From Theropithecus gelada (taxonomy: Eukaryota; Chordata; Mammalia; Primates; Cercopithecidae): DNA of 64,000 nucleotides. The stretch's first letter is position 1. Every line of letters starts with the position of its first letter. The notes below the pieces were generated by a model that was not told the DNA's origin, ran no database searches, and saw only the letters and a program-made list of their open reading frames with translations. Position numbers and translations under genes: made by a program. Where the stretch lies: assembly GCF_003255815.1 (NCBI RefSeq), contig NC_037674.1, forward strand, positions 16,947,615 to 17,011,614. Reading direction: 5' to 3'. Positions 19,908 to 32,059 of the stretch are shown in pieces.

Positions 19908-20191
19908 TTGAGATGGAGTCTCGCCCTGTCACCCAGGCTGGAGTGCAGTGGTGCCATCTTGGCTCACTGCAAGCTCCGCCTCCCGGGTTCATGCCATTCT
20001 CCTGCCTCAGCCTCCTGAGTAGCTGGGACTACAGGTGCCCACCATCACACCCCACTAATTTTTGTATTTTTAGTACAGACGGGGTTTCACTATGTTGGCC
20101 AGGCTGATCTCGAACTCCTGACCTCAGGTGATCTGCCTGCCTCGGCCCCCCAAAGTGCTGGGGATACAGGTGTGAGCCATCATGCCTGGCC
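19908..20191 (-). mobile_element. Alu (-)
   Basis: Its T tail is preceded by a (ta)n run. It ends atgcctggccc, where the next Alu inserted. Confidence 0.9.
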
Positions 20192-20194
20192 CCA

Positions 20195-20204
<10 letters not shown>

Positions 20205-20226
<22 letters not shown>

Positions 20227-20495
20227 GCTCTGTTACCCAGGCTGGAGAGCAATGGCGTGATCTCGGTTCACCGCAACCTCCACCTCCTGGGTTCAAGCAA
20301 TTCTACCGCCTCAGCCTCCCGAGTAGCTGGGATTACAGGCAACCGCCACCACGCCCAGCTAATTTTGTACTTTTAGTAGAGACGGGTTTTTTTTATATTG
20401 GTCAGGCTGGTCTCGAACTCCTGACCTCAGGTGATCCACCCGCCTCGGCCTCCCAAAGTGCTGGGATTACAGGCGTGAGCCACCACACCCAGCTC
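20205..20495 (-). mobile_element. Alu (-), inserted at the end of an Alu
   Basis: Target repeat ggccccattttcttt occurs before the element (about 20,190) and after it (about 20,498), and includes the last bases of the preceding Alu. Confidence 0.88.
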
Positions 20496-20510
20496 CGGCC
20501 CCATTTTCTT

Positions 20511-20818
20511 TCTTTCTTTCTTTTTTATTTTTTTAGGAGTTTTGCTCTTGTTGCCCAGGCTGGAGTGCAGTGGTACCATCTCGGCTCACTGCAACCTCCG
20601 CCTCCTAGGTTCAAGTGTTTCTTCTGCCTCAGCCACCTGAGTAGCTGGGATTATAGGTATGCACCACCACACTTGGCTAATTTCTTATTTTTAATAGTGA
20701 TGGGATTTTTAACATGTTGGCTAGGCTGACCTCGAACTCCTGACCTGAGATGATCCGCTTGCCTCAGCATCCCAAAGTGCTGGGATTACAGCCATGAGCC
20801 ATGCCACCTTACCTGGCT
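20511..20818 (-). mobile_element. Alu (-)
   Basis: Runs from a tttc-rich tail with ggagttttgctcttg to caccttacctggc. Confidence 0.88.
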
Positions 20819-21117
20819 TTTTTTTTTTTTTTTTTTTTTTGAGGCAGAGTCTCAATCTATCACCCAGGCTGGAGTGCAGTGGCATGATCTTGGCTCACTG
20901 CTACCTCTACCTCCCAGGTTCAAGCGATCCTCCTTCCTCAGCCTCCTGAGTAGCTGGGACTACAAGCATGCGCCACCATGCCCGGCTAGTTTTTGTATTA
21001 GTAGAGACGGGGTTTCACCATGTTGGCTAGGCTGTTCTCAAACTCTTGACTTTGTGATCCGCCCTTCTCAGCCTCCCAAAGTGCTGGGATTACAGGCATG
21101 AGCCGCTGCACTCGGCC
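20819..21117 (-). mobile_element. Alu (-)
   Basis: Runs from a 22-T tract to ccgctgcactcggcc; last of four minus Alus in a row. Confidence 0.9.
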
Positions 21118-21860
21118 AGTGGCACTCACATTTTAAATAACATGGAATGCGTGGGGTGATGCAAAAGTGTTTTGTTTTGTTTTGTTTTTTTTTTTAATAA
21201 AGATGAGAGGCCAGGTTTGGACATAGTCATACTATAAGAGTTAAAACAAACTTGGTTTGTTGGCATTGATTTACGGACAACGCTTTCCCAGAGCGCACAA
21301 AACCCTCAGGAAGACTGACACCACCTGTGAGTTTCTTCTCTTCTCATCCTTTCTGTGTCACCTTCCGTTCTGGGAAGACCAGGCTCCATTAGCTACTTTT
21401 CTTCCTGGATGCTCGAGAACTCCCCTGTCACACTTGGGACCCAAGTCCTTCCCATGATGCCTTGGGCCAGGTTCTATGTCCCAGAGTTAGAGACTGTTTT
21501 ATGCTAGGTCTTATCTGAGTCTTCCGTAAGTGGGTTTCCTTGGCTTCGGGCTTCTGATCCTACAGAAGCTAGACGCCTCCTTTGCTCTTTGCTGTGGTTG
21601 CCAGAACAGGAGTTTCTTTACTGGTCCCTATCTGTTACATTTTCGGCTTAATTAACCCTGCCTGCAGCCACTCCACCCAGTGGATCCTAGTCGTGTTTGT
21701 GTTTTTTTTTTAAAGACTCTAAATGATCTTTAGGTTCCTTCTTAACTCTGTGCTTCTAGGATTGTTCTGCCTCTATCATGTCTCCAGTCAAATTCTTCTT
21801 GGAGTCAGTTCTTTAACGAAGTCAGATTTCCCTACTGAATTATTCTAACCTAGCATCTAT
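21118..21860. other. Unique stretch, no gene seen
   Basis: About 740 bp. Contains T-rich runs at 21,168-21,196 and 21,702; no coding signal or classifiable repeat. Confidence 0.5.
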
Positions 21861-22123
21861 CTTTTTTTTTTTTTAGATGGAGTCTCATTCTGTCACCCAG
21901 GTTGGAGTGCAGTGGTGCCATCTTGGTTCACTGCAACCTCCACCTCCCAGGTTCAAGCAATTCTCCTGCTTCAGCCTCCTGAGTAGCTGGGACTATAGGT
22001 GCGCATCACCAGGCCTAGCTGATTTTTCTATTTTTTGTACAGATGTGGTTTTGCCATGTTGGCCAGGGTGGTCTTGGTTTCTCAAAGTGCTGGGATTACA
22101 GGTGTGAACCATTGCACCTGGCC
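21861..22123 (-). mobile_element. Alu (-), short internal deletion
   Basis: The left arm is shortened between ggtcttgg and tttctcaaagtgc. Flanks repeat as catctatct. Confidence 0.88.
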
Positions 22124-22463
22124 TAACTTAACATCTATCTTATCTTCTCTAGAGGCTCCTGCTGTCAGGCTGGTCACCGTTTTGCCTGTGCCCTGACCAT
22201 GTGGCTTGTCTTTAGGGAGCCTAGATGCTTATACTCTCATTGTAAGTTGGGTAAGAAAACTATTCTCCCTCTTTGTATTTTAGATAATCTTCCCCTTAGC
22301 TGCGCTGGCAATTTCTCTGCTGTAATCCCAAGACTGGCAACTAACATGGCTCAAGTCTGGCTCATGGCCATTCACTGCTGCTATCCCTTTTCTTAGCCAC
22401 AAATATCCACTCATTATGGAGTGGGCAAGGGGAAAACGGACTCCACAAGGTCACACTGTTATC
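22124..22463. other. Unique stretch
   Basis: 340 bp without recognised features. Confidence 0.5.
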
Positions 22464-22752
22464 TTTTTTTTGAGATGGAGTTTCACTCTTGTTGCCCAGG
22501 CTGGAGTGCAATGGTGCAATCTCAGCTCACTGCAACCTCTGTCCCCGGGTTCAAGCGATTCTCGTGCCTCAGCCTCCTGAGTAGCTAGGATTACAGGCAT
22601 GCACCACCACACCTGGCTAATTTTGTATTTTTAGTAGAGATAGGGTTTCTCCATGTTTGCCAGGCTGGTCTCGAACTCCCGACCTCAGGTGATCTGCCCA
22701 CCTCAGCCTCCCAAAGTGCTGGGACTACAGGCGTGAGCCACCACGCCTGGCC
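22464..22752 (-). mobile_element. Alu (-)
   Basis: Clean target duplication acactgttatctttt on both sides. Confidence 0.92.
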
Positions 22753-23121
22753 ACACTGTTATCTTTTATAGTACCTTAAAGCAAATGTTAAACCAGAATG
22801 TAATCAACTCCCAACATCAGAAGGGGCATCTTTCTCCATAAGAAGATGTGTTCGTGTGCTTACCTCCATTGCACTGGACTTAGGACAGCATTTTGGCACC
22901 ATGCAAGAGTGGAAAGGTGTGACGTACTCAGCCCAGAACTGTCCCTTTTGCTGGGGAATATAGGAGCTTTCCCTGAACCATATTTCTCCTTTTGGGCGGG
23001 TTGTCCTCTTCCTGTCTCCAGCCAAGAGGTGGTCTATGTCTCTCCTAGTCTTCATTCCCAGTATGGATATTCCTCCCGTCAGCGTTATCTCAGGGAGCTC
23101 CTGACTATGCCCAATGTCTTT
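22753..23121. other. Unique stretch
   Basis: An open frame runs from 22,846 into the following Alu. It is not supported by splice or codon evidence. Confidence 0.5.
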
Positions 23122-23413
23122 TGTTTGTTTGTTTTTGAGATGGAGACTTGCTCTGTCACCCAGGCTGGAGTGTGGTGGTGCGATCTCAGCTCACCGCAAG
23201 CTCCGCCTCCCGGGTTCACGCCATTCTCCTGCCTCAGCCTCCCGAGTAGCTGGTACTACAGGCACCCACCACCACGCCCGGCTAATTTTTTGTATTAAAG
23301 AGACGGGGTTTCACTGTGTTAGCCAGGATGGTCTCGATCTCCTGACTTTGTGACCCGCCCGCCTCGGCCTCCCAAAGTGCTGGGATTACAGGCGTGAGCC
23401 ACCGTGCCCAGCC
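23122..23413 (-). mobile_element. AluY (-)
   Basis: Target duplication tatgcccaatgtctt at about 23,107 and 23,415. Confidence 0.92.
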
Positions 23414-23965
23414 TTATGCCCAATGTCTTAGTGATTCTTGGGTGGGGCCACACTGGACCCCTGTAAGTTTATGCCACATTTCAGCTATTAGAGGGGCCCA
23501 GCTTCAGCTCTATTCCAGAGGCCATAACAGCAATTCAATATTTCTAGGGGCTTAAAAGCAATTCTGTTTTTGTATCCTTGGACCGCAGATTTTTCTAGGG
23601 CCATCTGGACTCCCTGAGTTGCTGCCAATAGGACAGCAGGGAAAGTCCAGACCAGTCCAGGTTAACCAGCCCCAGCATATCAATGTGGTTTCCTGTGATG
23701 TCTTCCACTCACCAGGTCAGCCAACCAACGCTTGTTCCATTGGGGTTCAGAGTCCCTAAAATGGAACTGTTTGGTTCTTCTAGGAGCACAGGAAGAAAAC
23801 AGTGAGGAGGAGGAGTGGGGAGAAAAAGACTCATGCAAAAAAGGGAGAGGAAGTGAGTGATGCTGAGGGAGGAGAAAAAAGCAAATGGCAACAGCAGCAG
23901 CAGAAGGAGAGTGAGGGTGGGAGGAAAAGGCAGAAATACAGAGTTCTACTCTTGATAATGTACCA
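23414..23965. other. Unique stretch with purine-rich tract
   Basis: About 23,786-23,931 is strongly purine-biased on the plus strand (gaggaggaggagtgggg, agggagaggaagtgag). Such tracts can form triplex or nuclease-sensitive DNA. No gene seen. Confidence 0.55.
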
Positions 23966-24256
23966 TTCTTTTTGAGATAGGGTCTTGCTGTGTCACCCAA
24001 GCTGGAGGGCAATGGCATGATCATGGCTCACTGCAACCTTGACCTCCTGGGCTGAAGCAATCCTCCCTTCTCAGCCTGCCAAGCAGCTAGGACTACAGGT
24101 GTGTGCCATTACACCTGGCTAATTTTTAAAATTTTTTGTAGAGATGAGGTCTTGTTATGTTGCCCAGGCTGGTCTCGAACTCCTGACCTCAAGTGAGGCT
24201 TTCACCTCAGCCTCCCAAAGTGCTGAGATTACAGGCATGAGCCACCATGCCCAGCC
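23966..24256 (-). mobile_element. Old Alu (-)
   Basis: Runs from gagatagggtcttgctgtg to accatgcccagcc. Confidence 0.9.
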
Positions 24257-24264
24257 TACTCTTC

Positions 24265-24268
24265 GTGT

Positions 24269-24301
<33 letters not shown>
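24265..24301. repeat. (GT)n microsatellite
   Basis: Interrupted once by tatg near the start; pure afterwards. Confidence 0.95.
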
Positions 24302-24334
24302 AAGTGGTAGAGGTTTATTGAAATATGAACATTT

Positions 24335-24645
24335 GGCCAGGCCTGGTGGCTTGCACCTGTAATCCTAGTACTTTGGGAGGCCAAGGTGGGTGGATTGCTT
24401 GAGCTCAAGAGTTTGAGACCAGCCTGGGCAACATGGCGAAACCCTGTCTCTGCTAAAAACACACAAAAAATTAGCTGGGTGTGGTGGTGTGTGACTGTAG
24501 TCCCAGCTCCTTGGAGGCTGAGGTGGGAGGATGGCTTGAGCCTGGGAGGTGGAGATTGCAGTGAGCTGAGATCACGTTACTGTGTTCCAGTCTGGTCAAC
24601 AGAGTGAGACCCTGTCTTGAAAAAACAAACAAACAAAACACCAAA
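24335..24645 (+). mobile_element. Old Alu (+)
   Basis: Starts ggccaggcctggtggc; the tail is caaacaaacaaaac and then GA repeats. Confidence 0.9.
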
Positions 24646-24646
24646 A

Positions 24647-24671
<25 letters not shown>
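24647..24671. repeat. (GA)n microsatellite
   Basis: Derived from the Alu tail. Confidence 0.95.
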
Positions 24672-24677
<6 letters not shown>

Positions 24678-25472
24678 TATAAACATTCAAGGACATGTAA
24701 GATGGAAACAGCCATAACATATACAGACACTTGCTGCAAGAGGATGCCTGAGACATTTATTCACTGCCTAGGCTGCCCATGTGCTATCACATTTTTCCTG
24801 GTTTGAATACATATAAGATGGGAAGAGGGGAGGGGACAGAGTTGCCCTGGCTGACTGCCCACCATGTGGCCTTCAGGAAAGCTCGACTTGGGCTAGGGCC
24901 CCACTCCTGGGCACCTGCTGGCACCCTCCCCTCCTGGGCTCTGCGTGAAACCTTGCTGTTGTCCTTGAGGGCAGTGGGGGGTCACTCAGAGGATGAGGCC
25001 AGTCAAGCTGCCTGGAAAGGGAGAGGATCCAATGGCCAGAAAGACAGTGTGCTGTCCTTGTGTCCTCTGGGTGGGAAGAGTCCATCCTTTGTGACCAAAC
25101 CTCTGAGAAACGTCTGGCCGAATGTCTGAGACACATTTAAGCAGGCTCAGTGCCAGCCACTTGGCCCCCTCACTGGCACCAGATCCCAGATATCCTTCTC
25201 TCCCACAGCCTGCATTTGAGGTACTTGTTTTGTATTCAAGCTTTTTATTTCCCTTTCCTTTCCTAGACAGGACTGAATGCTAGTCACGCCATCACACTGC
25301 CTCCCATCACACATGGTGTCTCCCGCCACCACAGTCCAAGGTTGTTGCAGTGGTGGTGTTCTCCTGAACGCTTCAGGGCTTACTTGGTGGAGGCAAGCCT
25401 CATCCAAGAATCACCTTTCCTTTACAACACAGGAGCAAACTGCTCCACGCCAGGGTCCAAGAGGGGAGACAG
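24672..25472. other. Unique, GC-richer block; possible minus-strand 3' end
   Basis: 800 bp free of recognisable repeats, of higher GC content than its surroundings. A minus-strand AATAAA lies in tttattcactgcc near 24,760. Both strands have open frames of 80-116 codons, but none has convincing codon use. A terminal exon or 3' UTR of a minus-strand transcript is one possible reading; plain unique intron is another. Confidence 0.3.
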
Positions 25473-25768
25473 GGCCTGGTGCGGTGGCTCATGCCTGTAA
25501 TCCCAGCACTTTGGGAGGCCGAGGTGGGCAGATCACGAGGTCAGGAGTTTAAGACCAGCTTGACCAACATGGTGAAACTCTGTCTCCACTAAAAATACAA
25601 AAATTAGCTGGGCATGGTGTGGGGAGCCTGTAACCCCAGCTACTCTAAAGGCTGAGGGAGGAGAATCGTTTGAACCCGGGAGGCGGAGGTTGCAGTGAGC
25701 CTGGGTGACAAAGTGAGACTCCATCTCAAAAAAAAAAAAAAAAAAAAAAAAGAAAGGAAGGAAGGAAG
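25473..25768 (+). mobile_element. Alu (+)
   Basis: The right arm is shortened (ttgcagtgagcctgggtgac). The 24-A tail grades into (gaag)n. Confidence 0.9.
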
Positions 25769-26331
25769 CATGCAGTTTTAATTAATGATAAAGGCTGGTG
25801 TTTCTGTGGTCCCCATCCCTGGGAAGATCTGTGGGCTACCTTCCTAGGTTTCTTTTGCCTCTGCAACCTGGTCAAGGAGTTCAGAGTTGGGGAGATGAGT
25901 AGAACTGAGTGGCTTTGTTCCACTTTTTTCCCCTAACCCTGACAGAGGGCCCCATACATCATAGCTGTTAAGATGATCACAGCTTCTCTGAGGGCAGAGT
26001 TCACTTTATTGCTTTCTTTCTTGGGGTTTTGCTCCTTTCTTTCTGCTTTGTGTCCTTTCTTGGCCTGGTTGACTCTGGATATATCATAGATTCTTTCTGA
26101 ATCTTCTTCTGTATTTGTTAAATGGGGTTAAGACCCTTCTCTGGCCTTTTCACTAGAACACAACAAAGATCAAATCAGCTTTCATTGATAAGAGAGCTTT
26201 GTATACTACAAATTGTAAGTATCAATTGTGATGACCATAATCTAGGATTAAATTGTATTCCCTAACACAAAAACTTTCTATACCTCAGTATGATAGTCAG
26301 AGAGGATGCTATTAGCATGTTTTCAGAAATT
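25769..26331. other. Unique stretch
   Basis: About 560 bp; no recognised gene or repeat. Confidence 0.5.
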
Positions 26332-26627
26332 CTTTTTTTTTTTTTTTTTCGGAGACAGAGTTTCGCTCCATGCTGGGTTGCAGTGGAGTGATCTCAGCTC
26401 ACTTCAACCTCTGCTTCCCAGGTTCAAGTGATTCTCCTGTCTCAACCTCCAGAGTAGCTGGGATTACAGGCGTGCCCCACCATGCCCGCCTAATTTTTTG
26501 TATTTTTAGTAGAGATGGGTTTTCACCATGTTGGCCAGGGTGGTCTCAAACTCCTGACCTCAGGCAATCCACCCACCTCACCTTCCTAAAGTGCTGGAAT
26601 TACAGGCGTGAGCCACTGAGCCCGGCC
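26332..26627 (-). mobile_element. Alu (-)
   Basis: Flanked by ttcagaaattcttt and ttcagaagttcttt, a 14-bp target repeat with one change. Confidence 0.9.
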
Positions 26628-28828
26628 TGTTTCAGAAGTTCTTTATCTCCTAGGCCAGCCAGAAACATTAGTGAGAACTTGGAAAACAACTGCTGCATCT
26701 CTGGGGTTGACATAAGGTCTGTCCCCTCAGTGGGTCTTATTTCCTGCCCTATGAACAGCGGCCCACCTCATGGATTCACAAGTCACAGTCTTGCTCTTCC
26801 TTTCATTCAGGTGAGCAGGTAGTCTCAGGCCAAACTCTCCAAAGGTTATGAATTCAGGTTCTGGATACCCATCTAGAATCAGTCTACTTGGGCCTGAAAC
26901 ATTTGGAGCCCATGTAAATACTGAGTGTGTGTGGCGTGTGTGTGTCTGTGTAGGGAGGATGAACTTAAAAATGCTATGGAAATAACGGAGTAGCAAGGAG
27001 GACCTTCTGTCTGATTACAGTAAGATAATTCTAAATTAATAGCAGAGGGGAATAGGAAAGATGACTAAGAGAAAAGCTAATTTCTGATAGAAACTTGGGG
27101 AGCAAAATCTATGTAGCTAAGCAGTGGCTAAGAGGGAATGAGACATGATGTAAAATCTGAAGAAGAGGGGTCCTGGTTTTAGCTTAGCCCAAGAGGCAAA
27201 AGTAATAGAATAAAACAGACTTCTACAATCTGTAGATTTCTTCTTGTTCTGCTAGAAAAGACAGAGTTGGCGGGGGACAGTGGAGTGTTTAGGACTACAT
27301 GGAACCTTCTTGAAAACACATGCAGATAGCTTAAGGACAGACAGCATGACCACAAGTCTTCAATCTGTGATTTACTTGCACGTGTGGGTGTGTGACATCT
27401 ACCTCTGACTGGAAACAGCAATTGGAAGGTGGCCTTCGTCTCTTAGAAGAGTGCCTGTTCCTATGTGAGGAGCATCCAGGACTTCAGCTGGATGACAGTG
27501 GGAAGCTGTTGATGTAGCGGCTTTGACAGCTTCAACTCATGTCTGCTTTGGTGTCAGACACTCCTGATCTTTCCTGAGCTTTCACTCAGTACAGTAGGAA
27601 AAACTGTAGGCTTCTCTTCTCAGTAAACGACTAGATATTGCCACTCATCACTCCTCTTAAGTCTACCCATAAAGAGTGAAGAAGCATGTCAGAACTTACC
27701 CATTGGTCCTGAACTAACCTCCTCTGGAGGTCTCTCAGTTGGCCATGGTTTAGCTCTCTGTCCTCATCACGATGAGGAATTAGTCTTCCCTTCGCATCCA
27801 CCAGGAGGAGGTAGAGGGCATGCCCGCCTGGGTGATGCCAGGACCGGCGCGCTTCACAGGGGTTTGTAAGCATCCCCCAACCTCCCTTCCTTTTCCTGGC
27901 AGCAAATAACAGAGGTTGTCTTGTCTCCCTGAGTGGGGAGGATCAGGCTTGTCTCCCTGAGTGGGGAGGAGGGAAATGGGGGAAGGGAGACAGCATATCA
28001 AAATGCACTGCCAAAATGAAAATGAAGAAAAAAAAGAAAAAAAAAAAAAAGATTTCTGTGGCACATGGTGCTACTGAGGGAGAGGTGATCACAGCCGCCA
28101 CCCATTTCAGGAACAGTTCCCAGCGTTGTCTGTAGGCGGATTCACATGACACATTCTTAAACCCAATTCCATTCTGTGTTGCATTTGCTCCTTGTTTGCT
28201 TCTCAGGAACAATGTATCTCTACATCTTTGTATCTAAGTTTGATTCTGAATGGATTGTCTAGCTGAATATCCAGGCTGCCCGGCTCGTAATGCATTTGTG
28301 CCAGTAGCCTTTTGAGTCATGAAACCCCATCAACCCAGCTCTCAGCATCTGCACTTGACCTGGAATACCTGGAGAGTTACTAAGAAGTTGGATGTTCTTC
28401 ACGGTGTCTCGATGTGAAAAAAATACAAATATGTATTTCTGGAGGAAGTAATACCAATGATGCAAATTTGCCTGGAAACTATTCTGAATCCAACTCTTCT
28501 TCCTGGGAAATGAAATTTTGGTTGTGGCATTTTTTGATTGATGTCTCTACATGAGGAGGTTTTTGGCTTTTTAGTGTTGCTGCTTTTCTGTTCTCACTCC
28601 TCTAAGAATCTTTGCCAAAATACCACTGACATTTGAGGAAGAGAATAGAGACAGTTTGGTTTCTTGCTTGTAAATTCCTCTGTTTCCTTGGTGATGTAAA
28701 TAATTATGGAATATATAAAAAGTTTTTAGCAAATTCAAATTTTGGTTTGAAAAAAACAGGTTTTGTTACCTGGTAAGGGCTACAGGAGCAATCTCAGAGA
28801 GCTAGAAACTGTCTGTTCCTCCTTAACT
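26628..28828. other. Largest repeat-poor stretch (2.2 kb)
   Basis: No Alu, L1 or LTR is recognisable. Contains a GT-rich patch near 26,927-26,952, a direct repeat of cttgtctccctgagtgggga at about 27,918 and 27,950, and an A-rich run at 28,020-28,050. The best open frame (minus, 27,631-27,873, 80 codons) has mixed amino-acid use, but I recognise no domain and see no clear splice frame. A conserved exon or enhancer cannot be excluded by eye. Confidence 0.4.
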
Positions 28829-28974
28829 CTTTTTATTATTATTTTTAAATTTTTAGTAGAGTCAGGGTTTCACCATGTTGGCCAAGCTGGTCTGGAGCTC
28901 CTGACCTCAAGTGATGCACCCACCTCAGCCTCCCATAGTGGTGGGATTACAGGCGTGAGCTACCACGCCCGGCC
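28829..28974 (-). mobile_element. Alu left-arm monomer (-) with target repeat
   Basis: Only the 5' arm is present, ending in the mid-element A-rich linker (tttttattattattttt on this strand). Flanks repeat as ttcctccttaactcttttt and ttcctctttaactcttttt. It therefore inserted as a monomer rather than being trimmed later. Confidence 0.8.
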
Positions 28975-29010
28975 GTGTTCCTCTTTAACTCTTTTTAAAT
29001 TAGAAAATCT

Positions 29011-29311
29011 GGCTGGGCGCAGTGGCTCACGTCTGTAATCCCAGCACTTTGGGAGGCCAAGGCTGGCGGATCACCTGAAATCTGGAGTTCGAGACTGGCC
29101 TAGCCAACATGGTGAAACCCTGTCTCTACTAAAAATACAAAAAAGTTAGCCAGGCGTGGTGGTGGGCGCCTGTAGTCCCAGCTACTTGGGAGGCTGAGGC
29201 AGGAGAATGGCGTGAACCCAGGAGGCGGAGCTTGCAGTGAGTGGAGATCGCGCCACTGCACTCCAGCCTGGGCGACAGAGCAACACTCTGTCTCGGGGGG
29301 AAAAAAAAAAG
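29011..29311 (+). mobile_element. AluY-like (+)
   Basis: Ends ctgtctcggggggaaaaaaaaaa, an unusual G run at the tail start. Confidence 0.9.
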
Positions 29312-29744
29312 TTTCAGTAAGTCTGCCCAGGTGTGTGGCTGGTGTACGGCCCTCTCAGAAGACAGCCTAGAATAATTCTCTGCCATCTTCAGCTTTACTA
29401 GGAGAATCCTGTCCAAAGGGCAGACCCAGAGTCCAGGAATGTGAAAGGAAGGGCAGAATCACCTCAAATAGCCCGAAAGGACTGAGGAATTCCACACATC
29501 TGGACTGTGGAATCTTCAAAGGGAGAGGTTCTATTAGCAGGAGAAAATAGAAGACTGCTGGTCTGGAAGAAGGCTCACTCTACTTGCACCCTCAGAGGCA
29601 TACTTTTCACTCTGGCTGTTCTAAACTTTTATATTCACTCAAGTTCCCAATTTCCCCTCTTCCTTTTCCATCAGTTACTCTTTTATTCTTGGCAAATCAC
29701 CTTATCTCCTTTCTATCTTGTGGGTAGAAATATGAGCACTACCT
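29312..29744. other. Unique stretch
   Basis: 430 bp; no gene or repeat recognised. Confidence 0.5.
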
Positions 29745-30065
29745 TTTTTCTTTTCTTTTTTTCTTTTTTTCTTTTTTTTTTTGAGACGGAGTCTCGCTCT
29801 GTCGCCCAGGCTGGAGTGCAGTGGCCGGATCTCGGCTCACTGCAAGCTCCGCCTCCCGGGTTCCCGCCATTCTCCTGCCTCAGCCTCCCGAGTAGCTGGG
29901 ACTACAGGCGCCCGCCACCTCGCCCAGCTAGTTTTTTGTATTTTTTTAGTAGAGACGGGGTTTCACCGTGTTAGCCAGGATGGTCTCAATCTCCCGACCT
30001 CGTGATCCGCCCGTCTCGGCCTCCCAAAGTGCTGGGATTACAGGCTTGAGCCACCGCGCCCGGCC
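29745..30065 (-). mobile_element. AluY, Old World monkey type (-)
   Basis: Diagnostic ggccggatctcgg, ctagttttttg, cgcccgtctcgg and ggcttgagcc; the tail is (tttttc)n. Confidence 0.93.
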
Positions 30066-30369
30066 TCTTTTTTTCTTTTTGAGACAGGGTCTTACTCTGT
30101 TACCCAGGCTGGAGTGCAGTGGTACGATCATGGCTCACTGCAGCCTCCACTTCCCAGGCTCAATCAATCCTCCCATCTCAGCCTTCTGAGTAGCTGGGAC
30201 TACAGGCACACATCACTATGCCTGGCTAATTATTATTATTATTGTTTTTTGTAGATCTGAGGTCTCATCATGTTGCCCAGTCTGGTCTCTAACTGCTAGG
30301 CTCAACTGATCCTCCCACCTTGGCCTTCCAGAGTGCTGGGATTACAGGTGTGAGTCACCATGCCTGGCT
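30066..30369 (-). mobile_element. Old Alu (-)
   Basis: The mid-linker has expanded to (tta)n; ends accatgcctggc. Confidence 0.9.
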
Positions 30370-30375
30370 GAGTAT

Positions 30376-30552
30376 AACAATTTATTAGCTGTGTGACCTT
30401 GTTAAAGTCACCTCACTTCTTGGTGACTTTGTTTCCATAACTGTAAAATGGGGATAACAATAGTATATACTTTAGGAGGTTGTGAGGATTAAGTAAGTTA
30501 ATATATTACAAATTGTTTAGGCTACTAAATGTTAGGTCTTATGATTATTACT
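30376..30552 (+). mobile_element. MIR (+)
   Basis: The core text tagctgtgtgaccttg, ctgtaaaatggggataac and gttgtgaggattaagtaag is classic MIR. Confidence 0.85.
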
Positions 30553-30669
30553 GAGAAGACAGATCAATGATATGAACTCCATTATACAAACTCCTCTCCA
30601 CCTAAAAAATACCTCCATCATTACCCACCACTTCTTCTCTTTCTACTTCAGAGCAAATGACTGTCTTAT

Positions 30670-30986
30670 TTTCTTTTTTCTTTCTTTCTTTTTTTTTTTT
30701 TTTTTGAGACGAAGTCTCGCTCTGTCGCCCAGGCTGGAGTGCAGTGGCGCAATCTCGGCTCACTGCAAGCTCTGCCTCCCAGGTTCACGCCATTCTTCTG
30801 CCTCAGTCTCCCGAGTATCTGGGACTACAGGTGCCCGCCACCATGCCTGGCTACTTTTTTTGTATCTTTAGTAGAGACGGGGTTTCATATATTAGCCAGG
30901 ATGGTCTCGATCTCCTGACCTCATGATCCACTCACCTCGGCCTCCCAAAGTGCTGGAATGACAGGCGTGAGCCACTGTGCCTGGCC
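30670..30986 (-). mobile_element. AluY (-)
   Basis: Inserted in the T tail of the next Alu; ends ctgtgcctggcc. Confidence 0.9.
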
Positions 30987-31283
30987 CTTTTTTTTTTTTT
31001 GAGAAGGAATTTCACTCTGTCACCCAGGCTGGAGTGCAGTGGTGCGATCTTGGCTCGCTGCAACCTCTGCCTCCCCGGGTTCAAGTGATTCTCCTGCCTC
31101 AGCCTCCCAAGTAGCTGGGACTATAGGCGCCTGCCATCACGGCTGGCTAACTTTTGTATTTTTAGTAGAGACGGGGTTTTGCCATGTTGGCCAGGCTGGT
31201 CTCAAAACCCTGACCTCAGGTGATCCACCCGCCTCGGACTCCCAAAGTGCTAGGATTATAGGCATGAGCCACCGAGCCTGGCC
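30987..31283 (-). mobile_element. Alu (-)
   Basis: Its target duplication actgtcttattttct lies at about 30,660 and 31,285, outside the younger neighbour in its tail. Confidence 0.9.
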
Positions 31284-31668
31284 TACTGTCTTATTTTCTA
31301 AATTGGTGCTCTCCACCTGTGTCTTGATTCTATCTTCTCCTGTCTCCTTAAGGGAACTTATTGCGTGATTTATTTTCTCCTTCACATTTTAAATTGGTTC
31401 CTTTGTCCTGGCTCCTTTTTCTCATCTCACACGCATTCAGGTCTCTCCCATTTGGAAAAGGCCTCCATATGACCTCACTCTCTGTAAACTACTGTCCCAT
31501 TTTTTTTCCTCCTCCTTTTACTGCCAAATACTGTGTGCCTCCATGTCTTCATGACTCATTCTCTCATTATTCCTCTGCCATCTGGCTCTTTCCTGCAACA
31601 CCCCACTCTCGCATAGCTATGCCTATGGTCATCCAGCTCTAAATTCAAAGAACTTAAAAAAATGTTTA
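31284..31668. other. Unique stretch
   Basis: Pyrimidine-rich; no gene seen. Confidence 0.5.
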
Positions 31669-31826
31669 AGAGATGTGGTCTTACTTTGCTGCCCAGGCAG
31701 GAGTATAGTGCCTATTGACAGCCACAATTACAGCTCACTGCAGCCTCCAACTTCTGGGCTCAAGCAACCCTCCTGCCTCGGTCTCCCCAGCAGCTGGGAC
31801 TATAGATGCACATCACTGCACATGGC
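31669..31826 (-). mobile_element. Very old Alu-like arm (-)
   Basis: Diverged single arm (ttactttgctgcccagg through gctgggactatagatg); may be a FRAM-type monomer or a truncated Alu. Confidence 0.65.
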
Positions 31827-32059
31827 TCCAAAGGACTTTTCTTGATTTCTGTTCTCCTTAGCCTCTTTGCTGTGATCAATATTGCTGACCATCATCTGCT
31901 ATGAGAAATCCTCTCCTCTCCTGGCCTGTATGCAAGTATGCCGTGCTGCTGCTTCCCCTCTCCTGTGGCCTCTTTGTCTAATGCCTCTACAGGCTCCGTT
32001 TCATTCTTTCCGCTCCTCAGCTGTGGGCATGGAGAAAGTTTTGATGGCCAACCTTTTGA
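31827..32059. other. Unique stretch
   Basis: No feature recognised. Confidence 0.5.

Noticed and set aside
23786..23931. Purine-rich tract as a coding Glu/Lys-rich exon
   Set aside because: Frames are broken within the tract and there is no splice context; simple purine bias suffices.
24779..25129. 116-codon plus-strand frame
   Set aside because: Overlaps an equally open minus frame; composition explained by moderate GC. No homolog recognised.
27631..27873. 80-codon minus-strand frame with balanced amino-acid use
   Set aside because: No recognised domain, no persuasive acceptor/donor pair by eye. Kept only as part of the repeat-poor block.
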